From: an uncultured Pseudanabaenaceae cyanobacterium | Lineage (GTDB): Bacteria > Cyanobacteriota > Cyanobacteriia > Pseudanabaenales > Pseudanabaenaceae | Assembly: GCA_937927915.1 (NCBI GenBank) | Contig: CALGKB010000004.1 | Coordinates: forward strand, 124,001 to 188,000 | Direction: 5' to 3' | DNA: 64,000 nucleotides | Part shown: positions 37,347 to 46,257 of the stretch, in pieces | Layout of the letters: each line of letters starts with the position of its first letter | Position numbering within the stretch: position 1 is the first letter of the stretch | The notes under the pieces: generated by a model | Told to the model about the DNA's origin: nothing | Seen by the model: the letters and a program-made list of their open reading frames with translations, nothing else | Databases searched by the model: none | Translations under genes and position numbers: made by a program

Positions 37347-37991
37347 ATGATCACTGTCAAAATTTGTGGCATTACCCAAAGAGAACAGGCAGAGGCAATT
37401 GCTAACTTAGGTGTAGATTTTCTCGGCTTTATTGCTGTACCCCATACACCCCGCTATGTCCCTCCCGATCGCCTGCCTGCTCTAGTAAAAAATCTACCTG
37501 CTGCTGTGAAAACAGTCTGTGTCTTTCGCAATCAATCTGTGGCGGATGTGCAATCTATAATTGATAAATCTCCCTTTGATGCCATTCAATTACATGGGCA
37601 GGAACCTCTCCCTTTCTGTCAGCAAGTTAAAGAACTTTTTCCTGATAAACTGCTGATCAAAGCCATCGCCGTCAAACAACTATCTGACTTACAAACTGCC
37701 CAAACCTATGCTAAAGTTGTCGACATTCTCCTCCTGGACAACGGTAGTGGCGGCACAGGTAAACCGATCGATTGGTCACTGCTTACTAACTTTTATTCTC
37801 CCTGTCCTTGGTGGTTAGCGGGTGGTCTCTCCCCTGAGAACATGCCAGCTGCCCTCATACAAACTAAACCCAATGGTGTTGACCTTTCTAGTGGGGTAGA
37901 AGATAGCCCTGGTGTGAAAAATATTGCTAAAATTACACAGTTGCTAGGGGTTATTCACGGCAAAGCATGGAAGTCAGACAAACTACAGTGA
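37347..37991 (+). CDS. trpF: phosphoribosylanthranilate isomerase TrpF
   Basis: The third step of tryptophan synthesis. Length is 214 residues, TIM barrel. Signatures: VKICGITQREQAEAI with the catalytic Cys, DFLGFIAVPHTPRYV, VCVFRN, IQLHGQE, LLLDNGSGGTGKPIDW with the catalytic Asp, and the C-terminal phosphate site PNGVDLSSGVEDSPGVK. No other trp gene is adjacent. The 3' end overlaps the pseudouridine synthase gene by 25 bases. Confidence 0.95.
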   Translation: MITVKICGITQREQAEAIANLGVDFLGFIAVPHTPRYVPPDRLPALVKNLPAAVKTVCVFRNQSVADVQSIIDKSPFDAIQLHGQEPLPFCQQVKELFPDKLLIKAIAVKQLSDLQTAQTYAKVVDILLLDNGSGGTGKPIDWSLLTNFYSPCPWWLAGGLSPENMPAALIQTKPNGVDLSSGVEDSPGVKNIAKITQLLGVIHGKAWKSDKLQ

Positions 37992-38893
37992 TAACACCAG
38001 AACCCGTCCGCCTCGATCGTTATACCGCAACAATATGGTCTGATCTATCCCGCTCCCGCCTGCAGAAGTTGATTACCGATGGTCACGTACAAGTTAACAA
38101 CCAAATTGTACTAGACAAAAACTTTTTGCTGAAAACAAACGATCGGGTAGCTATTACCATCCCCCCCAGCCAACCCTTAGAATTGACTCCCCAAACTATC
38201 CCCTTGGAAATCCTCTATGAAGATGCCGAACTGTTAGTGATTAACAAGCCTGTGGGTTTAGTGGTGCATCCCGCCCCTGGTCATCCCGATTTTACGTTAG
38301 TCAATGGCATTCTTGCCCACTGCGACCATCTTTCCGGTATCAATGGTGTAGAAAGACCAGGTATTGTGCATCGTTTGGATAAGGATACTAGCGGGGCTAT
38401 TGTCATAGCCAAAACCGATCGGGCGCATCAAAGTTTGCAAGCACAAATTCAACAAAAAACCGCCAAAAGGGAATACTTAGGCATCGTGCATGGTGTACCT
38501 AGTCAAGCTGCAGGCACAATTTCTGCTCCCATCGGCAGACACCCCAAAGACAGACAAAAAATGGCAGTTGTCCCTACTGGCAGACCCGCTGTTACCCACT
38601 GGCAATTACAAGAAAAGTTGGGAATGTATGCCCTTGTGCATTTTCAATTAGAAACGGGACGCACCCATCAAATTCGTGTCCACTGTGCCCATATCCGCCA
38701 CCCTATTGTCGGTGACCCCCTCTATTCCCATGTCTCCCCCCAAATTGCTAGGAAAATTTCCCATCAAGCCCTCCACGCCTGGAAACTCACCTTTACTCAC
38801 CCTACCCTCGGTACTACCATTGCCGTTGAAGCTACGCCTCCGGATAGTTTTTTAGAATTTCTTAATCATCTCCGTTGTCAGCGTGCCCGTTGA
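37967..38893 (+). CDS. RluD-family 23S rRNA pseudouridine synthase
   Basis: A 308-residue RluA/RluD-type enzyme. The N-terminal S4 domain (RLDRYTATIWSDLSRSRLQK) is followed by the catalytic domain, with the active-site Asp in HRLDKDTSGAIVIAKT (about 135-150) and FQLETGRTHQIRVH. The presence of the S4 domain and the overall length suggest RluD over RluA or RluC, which is inference. The ATG at 37967 lies inside trpF, 25 bases before its end, so the two are probably translated together. Confidence 0.9.
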   Translation: MEVRQTTVITPEPVRLDRYTATIWSDLSRSRLQKLITDGHVQVNNQIVLDKNFLLKTNDRVAITIPPSQPLELTPQTIPLEILYEDAELLVINKPVGLVVHPAPGHPDFTLVNGILAHCDHLSGINGVERPGIVHRLDKDTSGAIVIAKTDRAHQSLQAQIQQKTAKREYLGIVHGVPSQAAGTISAPIGRHPKDRQKMAVVPTGRPAVTHWQLQEKLGMYALVHFQLETGRTHQIRVHCAHIRHPIVGDPLYSHVSPQIARKISHQALHAWKLTFTHPTLGTTIAVEATPPDSFLEFLNHLRCQRAR

Positions 38894-38926
38894 ATTTTAC
38901 AATCCCAGAAAGCGTGCAGAGAATTT

Positions 38927-39913
38927 ATGGTTACTACCCCTTCCCGTTTGACCCTGCAGAAATTAGTTAGCCCCCGCTTTTCCCCCCAGGAGGCGCAAGA
39001 GTTGACCCAGTTTTTGACCGAGACTCCCAAAAAAATTCCGCCCAAGTATTTCTATGACGATCGGGGTTCCCAACTGTTTGAAGCTATTTGTTTACTACCT
39101 GAATATTATTTGACGAAGACAGAGATGGAGTTACTGACGAGAGTTGCTCCCCAATTACCCCACCATACAGGGGCTTGTGAATTAGTAGAATTAGGCAGTG
39201 GTAGTTCTCGCAAGACCCACATTATTTTACAGGCATACCAGCAACAGGGTTTACCCCTCCGTTACACTCCCATTGATATTAGTAGTAGTATTTTGGAAAT
39301 CAGCGCTTACAATCTATTACAGTCCTATCCCCGTTTAGAAGTGCATGGCATTGTGGGCACCTACGAGGAAGCGCTGGCGCATTTACCCCTCACCCAGCTA
39401 CCCTGTCGTCTGATTTACTTTTTAGGTAGTAGTTTAGGTAACCTCGATCGGCAACAGTGTGCTGTCTTTTTCCAGCAGGTCTACCAAGGTTTGCAGAGGG
39501 GAGACTACTTTTTATTGGGGGTAGATTTGCAAAAGGAGAGGGCAATTTTAGAAGCCGCCTACAATGACTCCCAGGGTGTAACTGCTGCCTTTAATCTCAA
39601 CATATTGTCCCATTTGAATTGCAGGTTTGGGGGTAATTTCTCCCTGCCCAACTTCCGCCACATTGCCATTTACAATGACAGGGAACACCAGATTGAAATG
39701 TATTTGCAAAGCCTTGTCTCCCAAGCAGTCTATCTGCAGGGTTTAGATTTACATTTATCCCTCGCCGCAGGGGAAAAAATCCTCACAGAAATTTCCCGCA
39801 AATTTAATCTCAGAGAACTACAAACTGAACTTGAAGACAGGGGATTCCGAGCGGTAGAAACGTGGCAGGACGATCGGGGTTGGTTTGGTCTGTTGCTAGT
39901 ACAAAAAGCGTAA
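38927..39913 (+). CDS. egtD: L-histidine N-alpha-methyltransferase EgtD
   Basis: Makes hercynine from histidine and three SAM, the first step of ergothioneine synthesis. Length is 328 residues. Family features: IPPKYFYDDRGSQLFEAICL, LPEYYLTKTEMELL, the SAM-binding LVELGSGSSRKTHIIL, YTPIDISSSIL and FLGSSLGNLDR. The C-terminal ISRKFNLRELQTELEDRGF is also typical. The sulfoxide synthase EgtB usually found beside it is absent here. The gene converges on the broken PH-domain gene. Confidence 0.93.
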   Translation: MVTTPSRLTLQKLVSPRFSPQEAQELTQFLTETPKKIPPKYFYDDRGSQLFEAICLLPEYYLTKTEMELLTRVAPQLPHHTGACELVELGSGSSRKTHIILQAYQQQGLPLRYTPIDISSSILEISAYNLLQSYPRLEVHGIVGTYEEALAHLPLTQLPCRLIYFLGSSLGNLDRQQCAVFFQQVYQGLQRGDYFLLGVDLQKERAILEAAYNDSQGVTAAFNLNILSHLNCRFGGNFSLPNFRHIAIYNDREHQIEMYLQSLVSQAVYLQGLDLHLSLAAGEKILTEISRKFNLRELQTELEDRGFRAVETWQDDRGWFGLLLVQKA

Positions 39914-40249
39914 GGCAGCTAATCCCTGCCGCTTTGCTTCCTGCATAGCAGGGCGTAGGAGTTCGTACAGTTTCTCTGCCAAAACAAGCGGGGAGTTAGC
40001 AGCTTCCCCGTGCCTAAGAGGCGCTGACTAAAGGGTTTCTGAATTTCTATGTCTTTATAGCTCGATCGTGTGGACTGGCTGGGAAAATAGCCCCTTTTCA
40101 ACCAGGATTCTCTGGTCAGTAATGAGATAGGTTTTGGTGGGGGGTTGTAACCAGAAAAAGACATAGCCCAAAAAGCGAGGGAGACTCCCGATGGGGTGGG
40201 GGTGACCCTCAAAAAATTTCCACTCTGGCTCTAGGTAATCAACAGCCAT
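39896..40249 (-). pseudogene. frameshifted PH-domain (bPH/DUF304-type) protein remnant
   Basis: Starting at ATG 40249, which overlaps the argG stop as TAATG, the frame reads a bacterial PH-like protein (EGHPHPIGSLPRFLGYVFFW; TKTYLITDQRILVEKGLFSQ) and ends at a TAA near 40061. The homology continues in a second frame (YKDIEIQKPFSQRLLGTG). It then switches to a third frame (SPLVLAEKLYELLRPAMQEA) that ends at TAG 39896-39898 inside the 3' end of egtD. So at least two frameshifts interrupt it. The stretch between YVFFW and LQPPTKTY also looks short for the usual membrane hairpin. It was probably once translationally coupled to argG. Confidence 0.75.
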
Positions 40250-41460
40250 TAGTTCTGAGTTGAAGAATGAATTTGCGACCACACCCTGGTAGGTAAGCCC
40301 CAAATATAGATGAAGCCCTCGGCGGCTTTGTGGTCAAACTGGTCAGCGCTGGTATAGGTAGCCAAGTCCTCACTGTAGAGGCTATAGGGAGATTTGCGCC
40401 CCACGATTTGGGCAGTCCCCTTGTGCAGTTTCACTCGTACCGTCCCCGTCACCTTTTCCTGCGTCACTTTGATAAATCCATCTAGTGCCTGGCGCAGAGG
40501 GCTATACCACAGTCCGTTATAGACCAGTTGGGCGTAGGTAGTTTCAATACCCTGTTTGTAGTGGGTGACTTCCTTGGGCAGGGTCAAGCTCTCGAGGTCG
40601 CGATGGGCTTGAATCAACACCATCAAGGCAGGAGCCTCGTAAATTTCCCGCGATTTGATCCCCACCAGGCGGTTCTCAATCATGTCAATTCTCCCCACAC
40701 CGTGATTGCCCACGATCGTGTTTAGTTTTTGGATCAGCGCCACAGGGTCTAAGTTTTCCCCATCTACAGAGACAGGTATGCCCCCATCAAAGCCAATTTC
40801 CACATACTGCGGTTGGTCGGGAGTATCCCCGATCGCTTTGGTCATAGCAAACACCTCTTCGGGGGGTTCCTGCCAAGCATCCTCCAAAATGCCCGCTTCA
40901 ATACTGCGTCCCAACAAATTGCGATCGATGCTGTAGGGCGAGGATTTTTTGACAGGGGCAGGGATGCCAAATTTTTCCCCGTAGGCGATCGTTTCTTCCC
41001 GACTCATACCCCACTCCCGCGCTGGGGCTAGGACTTTCAGTTTGGGGTCAAGGGCAGCAATAGAGACATCAAAGCGCACCTGGTCATTGCCTTTACCTGT
41101 ACAGCCGTGGGCTACTGCATCCGCACCGTATTTATGGGCAGCTGCCACCAAAATTTTGGCAATCAGAGGGCGTGCCAGTGCCGTTGACAGGGGATAGCGA
41201 TTTTCGTAGAGAGCATTGGCTTGGATAGCAGGAAAAGCATAGTCCCGCACGAATTCTAGCTGCACATTTTCCACCAGGGAAATACTTGCTCCTGAGGCTA
41301 GCGCTTTTTTCTGGATGGGTTCTAACTCTTCCCCTTGTCCTAAATCTGCTGCCAGCGTGATAACTTCCTCCACGCCCCACTCATGTTTCAGGTAGGGAAT
41401 GCACACGGAAGTATCTACACCCCCTGAATACGCCAAAACAACCTTTTTTGCCCTTGCCAT
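40249..41460 (-). CDS. argG: argininosuccinate synthase ArgG
   Basis: Joins citrulline and aspartate, using ATP, in arginine synthesis. Length is 403 residues. Key motifs: ATP loop [18 protein letters not shown] (about 7-24), [15 protein letters not shown] (about 115-129), and [17 protein letters not shown]. Complete and typical. Its stop codon overlaps the ATG of the PH-domain pseudogene. It is divergent from nrdJ, 146 bases apart. Confidence 0.97.
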   Translation of the reverse strand: MARAKKVVLAYSGGVDTSVCIPYLKHEWGVEEVITLAADLGQGEELEPIQKKALASGASISLVENVQLEFVRDYAFPAIQANALYENRYPLSTALARPLIAKILVAAAHKYGADAVAHGCTGKGNDQVRFDVSIAALDPKLKVLAPAREWGMSREETIAYGEKFGIPAPVKKSSPYSIDRNLLGRSIEAGILEDAWQEPPEEVFAMTKAIGDTPDQPQYVEIGFDGGIPVSVDGENLDPVALIQKLNTIVGNHGVGRIDMIENRLVGIKSREIYEAPALMVLIQAHRDLESLTLPKEVTHYKQGIETTYAQLVYNGLWYSPLRQALDGFIKVTQEKVTGTVRVKLHKGTAQIVGRKSPYSLYSEDLATYTSADQFDHKAAEGFIYIWGLPTRVWSQIHSSTQN

Positions 41461-41527
41461 GTCGATTTTGCTCTACTTGTCCCTTCAGTTTACAAGAAAT
41501 AGCAAACATTATGGGGATTATCTCAAG

Positions 41528-41557
41528 TTGTAGTAAAGGCTACCCAAATGCTATAGT
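41528..41557 (+). promoter_or_regulatory. candidate promoter of nrdJ
   Basis: TTGTAG (41528-41533), an 18-base spacer and TATAGT (41552-41557) preceded by TG at 41549-41550 form an extended -10 promoter, about 50 bases before the nrdJ ATG. Sequence inference only. I saw no cobalamin riboswitch in this leader. Confidence 0.4.
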
Positions 41558-41606
41558 GGTATGCCCCTTGATCGTTCGATGAGGGTCACGATTTACCGAG
41601 GTACTT

Positions 41607-44600
41607 ATGAGTGATCATTTCCCTGCATCTGCTCCTGTTGCCTATCCTGTCTTTTACCGCACCTACAGCCGTCTAATAGAGAACAGACGGGAAAACTGGC
41701 TGGAAGTGTGCCAGCGGACTGTGGCAGGACTTCAGAAACTGGGGAACCTGACAGAATCAGAAACGGAACTGATTGCCCGCTATCAACGATCGCTCAAGTG
41801 CCTTACTTCTGGACGCTGGTTATGGGTGGGGGGGACACCCTGGCTGGAAAACCCTGCCAACTATTCGGGAGCTTACAACTGTACCTCTACTAATGTTACG
41901 GACTGGGAGAGCTTTGGTCTGCTGATGGATTTGGCGATGCAGGGGAGCGGGACAGGGGCAGTCCTAGAACCCAAATATATAGGTCAACTCCCCGTTATCC
42001 GGAACAAGTTGCACGTGCAAGTAGTGGGGACGATCGGTTCTACTCCCAAAGAAAGAAGGAGGGAACAAACAGAAGTAGTAATAGACGGAACTACTGTTTT
42101 TATTTTTGTGGGAGATAGTCGCCAGGGGTGGGTGAAATCCTACCAAACAGTATTAGAGCTGGCAGCAGACGATCGATTTGATGGCGGGGCAATAAATGTC
42201 GTGGTGGACATAAACGATGTGCGCCCGGAGGGGGAGAAGCTCAAAGGGTTTGGGGGTGTTGCCAATCCTGTTAAACTGCCAGGTTTGTACGAGAAGTGCG
42301 CCAAGATTCTGAACCGTGCTGTCGGACGCAAACTTACCGCCCTGGAGTGCTGCCTACTAATCGATGAAGCGGCAAGTACGGTAGTAGCAGGCAATATCCG
42401 CCGTTGTCTCCCTGAAGATGCTCTTGTGCATACATCCAAGGGATTAGTGTCGATTAAAGATGTGCAGGTTGGCGACTTGGTGCAAACTCCTTTGGGATTT
42501 CGGAAAGTCCTGCAGAAATTTGAGCAGGGAATGCAAGAAGTTCAAGAGATTGAGACCAATGCCACTTTCCCTAGAGCAACGATTAACCACCGTGTCGCAG
42601 TTTTGGCTGATGCCAAAGGTAGCATTCGTTGGAAATATGTAGCGGCGCTAGAGGAAGGCGATCGTCTCTTGCACAACAAACAAATTCTTCCTGGAATAGT
42701 CACCCATTTGCCAGAAGATGACACTGAACAACGTCCTAGGCAGAGCCGCAATGCAAAGTCTATTACTATTCCCGCATTAACTGCTGAAGTTGCTTGGTTG
42801 ATTGGATTTACTCATGGGAATGGCTATGTAGCTTTGGGGCGCAATAAGCATAACAAGCCCTATGGGAAAGTAGAATGGGCGATGGATGCAACGCAGCCTG
42901 AACTTTGCAAAAGACTGCAAGAGAAGTTGGATCAATCCTTAGCAATGTTTGGGGTGACCACTACTCATTGTATTGGCAAGGGAGAAAACACTGCTAAAAC
43001 AGTCTGTGACGCAATCCGACTGGCTGAGTACTTCCATAAGCATATTAAGAAGCCAAACACTGTTTTAGAAGTGCCATCTTTCATCTTACAAGGGACTCCA
43101 GATATTCGGGCTGCTTATCTTGCAGGCTTGATGGATAGTGATGGCGCAATCAATAATCGTCCCCCACATCTAGTAACCTCTGTCTACCGTCAATTTGTTA
43201 GACAAGTAAGTGCTGTTCTTTCAAGTCTTGGAATTGCAGGGAGAATCGAAATCACCATTCCCAAGGAAGCAAATTGGCAAGCAAAATATAATCTCACTAT
43301 TCCTGCTTTCAAAGAACGCTATAACGCACTCATCGCTCCCCATTCAGTTAAGGGCAAAATCCGTCAAGGACTGAAGATGTATGGCTTTACGATCCCTGGC
43401 GAGATGCTGCGTGAAGTGTATAGCTACAGCGAAATGCGTGCTATGGGATTCCAAGGCTCTCGTACTGTTGATGCAAACTACGAGCGCTACATTGCCGAAT
43501 CTGAGGTAGACATGGATATTCCTGTGACCGTCAAAGGTCTAGGGAGTCAAGACTTTGTACAAACCTACGACATTGAAGTTGAAGAAGCCCATTGTTTCTA
43601 CTGCGACGGCTATCTGACGCACAACTCAGCGGGCATGCGGCAGGGGGCAGCAGAGGATGCAGAATTTGCAAACGCTAAGGCAAACCTCTGGCAACAGGAT
43701 GAACACGGTAACTGGCGCATTGACCCCGATCGTGATGCCCTGCGCATGGCAAACCATACCCGTGTCTTCCACCGCAAACCCACCTTGATAGAGACGATCG
43801 AGGCAGTCAGAAAACAATATTACTCAGGGGAGGGAGCAATCCAGTGGGCTGGTGAATCCGTAGCGCGCGCTAGTGCGGACATCATTACCCCACAACTCAA
43901 GACCGAATTTATACAAGCTTATACCCAGGACAAGGCGAAGGAATGGCTATCTCAGAGGTTCCCCCACTTGACCGATATAGACGATCGTTTGTCCCGCTAT
44001 GGGTTGAATCCCTGTTTAACTGCTGACACATGGATACATACAGAACATGGTGCTAGACAAATTAGTGATTTGATTGGTAAGCAAGTAGGAGTATATGTTA
44101 ATGGAGAACTATTTAGTACTACCGCAGATGGATTCTTTCTAACAGGTAGCAAGCCCGTAGTTCGTCTACAAACTAAGGAAGGATTCCAATTACGATTGAC
44201 GGAAAATCACAAATTGCTAAAAGTGACAGCACAAACCCCGAAGGCTCAGTACACCGAATGGGTAGAGGCTAAAGACCTAAAAGTTGGCGATCGCATTTTG
44301 CTTCATAACCATAGAGGAATCCAGCCTTGGGGTGGAGAAGGGAGTTTTGATGAAGGTTGGCTAATTGGTAATTTACTTGGGAATCAGGGGAATAATGAAG
44401 CTTGTTTGCGGTACTGGGGTGAGACTAAAGAAGAAATGGCGATCTACGCAGTCAAGACTCTAGAAGCTGCTACGAATTATGTCGCACGAAACCCAGCAGG
44501 GTATTATCACAAACAATTGCAACATAGAGAGATCAACTCTTCTGGGCTAGCAACTCTGGCAGCAAAATTTGGTCTTTCTCCCCGGAATAAAGTGCTATCT

Positions 44601-46166
44601 CCGGCGATCGAACAAGCAAGTTATGAGTTTTATTGTGGCTTTTTACGAGGTCTTTTTGACGCTGATGGAAGTATTCAAGGCAGTCAAAAAGAAGGTATTA
44701 GTATCAGGCTTTCTCAAAGTAACCTAGAGACCTTGCAAGTTGTTCAGAGAATGTTGGCTCGTATAGGTATAATTTCTTCCATTTACCAACAACGGCGGAC
44801 TGCTGGAATACAGATGTTACCAGATAGTAAACGGGAACTTGCCCCCTACTTCTGGGAAGAACAGCATGAACTAGTAATCGCTAATGATAATTTAGAATGC
44901 TTTGCAACTACAATTGGATTTCAAGACCCTCTCAAAGCATCTCGTTTACAGAAATTGTTAGGTAATTATTCCCGAAGAATGAACCGAGAGCGATTTACTG
45001 CTATCGTTACGGCGATCACTCCTGACGGGGTTGAACCTGTCTATGACTGTACTGTCCCTCAAGTATCTCGCTTTGATGCTAATGGAATAGTTGCTCATAA
45101 TTGCGGGGAAATCATAATGTCCAACAACCACTGTAACCTCGCAGAAATCCATCTAAACCTCCTTGACCCCTACGATAAAATAGCCCAGAAGGAAGCGTTC
45201 ACCGCTGGGGCTTTGTCAGCATCTTGTCTACTAAACCACCGTTTCGTAGTAGAACGCTACCAACGTAGCAGGGAGCTAGACCCGATCGTCGGTGTCTCTT
45301 TCACTGGACTGTTCGATTTCTTTGTAAAATTGTTCGGTGTCGGCTGGCTCCAATGGTGGGCAGAAGACCGCCCCGATACAAAACAGGGGAGAAGATATCG
45401 GCAGGAAGAGAGGGAATATTTGACATTCTGGAAAGATATTGTCCATTCTGTTGTCTGGGACTATTGCGATCGTCATGGGCTAAAACGTCCTAACCGTTGT
45501 ACCACTGTGCAACCCGCCGGGACAAAAAGTTTGCTCACCAATGCCTCCCCAGGATGGCATCCCCCCAAAGCTGCCCGCTATATCCGCCGTATAACTTTCC
45601 GCAAGAATGACCCCGTCGCGCTCGCCTGCCTAGACTACGGCTACAATGTTGTCCCTTCCCAGTCCGATAAGGATGAGAACGGCAATCTGTTAAATGACCC
45701 CTTTGACCCCCGCTGTACAGAATGGCTAGTAGAAATTCCTGTAGAAGTCCCTTGGGCAAATCTGCCAGGCGCTGACACGATCGATATTGCTAAATTCTCC
45801 GCCCTGGCGCAGTTCGACTTCTATATGCAAGTCCAAAAATTCTACACAACCCATAATACCTCAGCAACTATTGAGCTTAGAGAAACTGAAATTGAACCCC
45901 TTGCTAAACGTATTTATGAAGCCATTCAGAATGATGAAGGGTACATTTCTGCGGCTCTGTTAGCACGGTTTGATGACCACCAGACCTTCCCCAGACTCCC
46001 CTTTGAACCCATCGATAAACCTACCTACGATCGTCTTGTCGCCGAAATACTCGCCCGCCGTAAAACCGCTGACTTCCACGCCGCACTAGTAAAATACGAT
46101 CGGGATTTCCAAAGAGATGATGAAGCTGGACCTGCCCCCTGTGACTCCGATCGGTGTCTGACTTGA
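41607..46166 (+). CDS. nrdJ: adenosylcobalamin-dependent (class II) ribonucleotide reductase with two inteins
   Basis: Reduces ribonucleotides to deoxyribonucleotides with a B12-generated thiyl radical. The precursor has 1519 residues. Removing intein 1 (267-673) and intein 2 (803-1165) leaves 749, normal for the monomeric RTPR type. Extein motifs: YNCTSTNVTDWESF with redox Cys92, MQGSGTGAVLEPKYIG, NIRR/SAGMRQGAAED across intein 1, NP/CGEIIMSNNHC across intein 2 with radical Cys1166 and redox Cys1176, and a C-terminal CDSDRC pair (1512, 1517) for re-reduction. Typing as monomeric RTPR rests on these motifs. It stands alone, divergent from argG; B12-related genes lie 2-5 kb downstream on the other strand. 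Confidence 0.93.
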   Translation: MSDHFPASAPVAYPVFYRTYSRLIENRRENWLEVCQRTVAGLQKLGNLTESETELIARYQRSLKCLTSGRWLWVGGTPWLENPANYSGAYNCTSTNVTDWESFGLLMDLAMQGSGTGAVLEPKYIGQLPVIRNKLHVQVVGTIGSTPKERRREQTEVVIDGTTVFIFVGDSRQGWVKSYQTVLELAADDRFDGGAINVVVDINDVRPEGEKLKGFGGVANPVKLPGLYEKCAKILNRAVGRKLTALECCLLIDEAASTVVAGNIRRCLPEDALVHTSKGLVSIKDVQVGDLVQTPLGFRKVLQKFEQGMQEVQEIETNATFPRATINHRVAVLADAKGSIRWKYVAALEEGDRLLHNKQILPGIVTHLPEDDTEQRPRQSRNAKSITIPALTAEVAWLIGFTHGNGYVALGRNKHNKPYGKVEWAMDATQPELCKRLQEKLDQSLAMFGVTTTHCIGKGENTAKTVCDAIRLAEYFHKHIKKPNTVLEVPSFILQGTPDIRAAYLAGLMDSDGAINNRPPHLVTSVYRQFVRQVSAVLSSLGIAGRIEITIPKEANWQAKYNLTIPAFKERYNALIAPHSVKGKIRQGLKMYGFTIPGEMLREVYSYSEMRAMGFQGSRTVDANYERYIAESEVDMDIPVTVKGLGSQDFVQTYDIEVEEAHCFYCDGYLTHNSAGMRQGAAEDAEFANAKANLWQQDEHGNWRIDPDRDALRMANHTRVFHRKPTLIETIEAVRKQYYSGEGAIQWAGESVARASADIITPQLKTEFIQAYTQDKAKEWLSQRFPHLTDIDDRLSRYGLNPCLTADTWIHTEHGARQISDLIGKQVGVYVNGELFSTTADGFFLTGSKPVVRLQTKEGFQLRLTENHKLLKVTAQTPKAQYTEWVEAKDLKVGDRILLHNHRGIQPWGGEGSFDEGWLIGNLLGNQGNNEACLRYWGETKEEMAIYAVKTLEAATNYVARNPAGYYHKQLQHREINSSGLATLAAKFGLSPRNKVLSPAIEQASYEFYCGFLRGLFDADGSIQGSQKEGISIRLSQSNLETLQVVQRMLARIGIISSIYQQRRTAGIQMLPDSKRELAPYFWEEQHELVIANDNLECFATTIGFQDPLKASRLQKLLGNYSRRMNRERFTAIVTAITPDGVEPVYDCTVPQVSRFDANGIVAHNCGEIIMSNNHCNLAEIHLNLLDPYDKIAQKEAFTAGALSASCLLNHRFVVERYQRSRELDPIVGVSFTGLFDFFVKLFGVGWLQWWAEDRPDTKQGRRYRQEEREYLTFWKDIVHSVVWDYCDRHGLKRPNRCTTVQPAGTKSLLTNASPGWHPPKAARYIRRITFRKNDPVALACLDYGYNVVPSQSDKDENGNLLNDPFDPRCTEWLVEIPVEVPWANLPGADTIDIAKFSALAQFDFYMQVQKFYTTHNTSATIELRETEIEPLAKRIYEAIQNDEGYISAALLARFDDHQTFPRLPFEPIDKPTYDRLVAEILARRKTADFHAALVKYDRDFQRDDEAGPAPCDSDRCLT
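42405..43625 (+). mobile_element. intein 1 of NrdJ (407 residues, LAGLIDADG type)
   Basis: A self-splicing protein insertion from Cys267 (CLPEDALVHTSKGLVSIKDV) to His-Asn 672-673 (CFYCDGYLTHN), followed by Ser as the +1 residue. Splicing blocks are visible: N-terminal Cys, block B-like ATINHRVAV, block F YDIEVEEAHCFY and block G LTHN. A double-motif homing endonuclease sits between them: WLIGFTHGNGYV (about 396-407) and YLAGLMDSDGAI (about 503-514). In the first motif the catalytic Asp position is Asn. The host site is NIRR/SAGMRQG of the reductase. At least one CGATCG lies inside. Confidence 0.9.
44013..45101 (+). mobile_element. intein 2 of NrdJ (363 residues, LAGLIDADG type)
   Basis: Runs from Cys803 (CLTADTWIHTEHGARQISDL) to His-Asn 1164-1165 (GIVAHN), with extein Cys1166 as the +1 nucleophile. 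Block B is RLTENHKLLKV, block F VYDCTVPQVSRF and block G VAHN. The endonuclease motifs are WLIGNLLGNQGN (about 918-929) and GFLRGLFDADGS (about 1011-1022). The first has Asn at the catalytic Asp position. The insertion point is directly before the radical-bearing Cys of the reductase (NP/CGEI), so the unspliced protein cannot be active. Two CGATCG sites lie inside. Confidence 0.9.
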
Positions 46167-46257
46167 TAGATACAAAGAGTTGGAAATAGATGAATCTATG
46201 GGACAGTATCTACACTATTAGTTGCGATCAAGCACTCTGATAATCTTTCATAATCAC

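Noticed and set aside
39919-40212. Separate 97-residue gene between egtD and argG
   Set aside because: Its sequence joins two frames of one PH-domain protein; it is better explained as part of the pseudogene.
41461-41606. Possible cobalamin riboswitch upstream of nrdJ
   Set aside because: No B12 box or GGTGCAAGTCC-like core on either strand; only promoter-like elements are visible.
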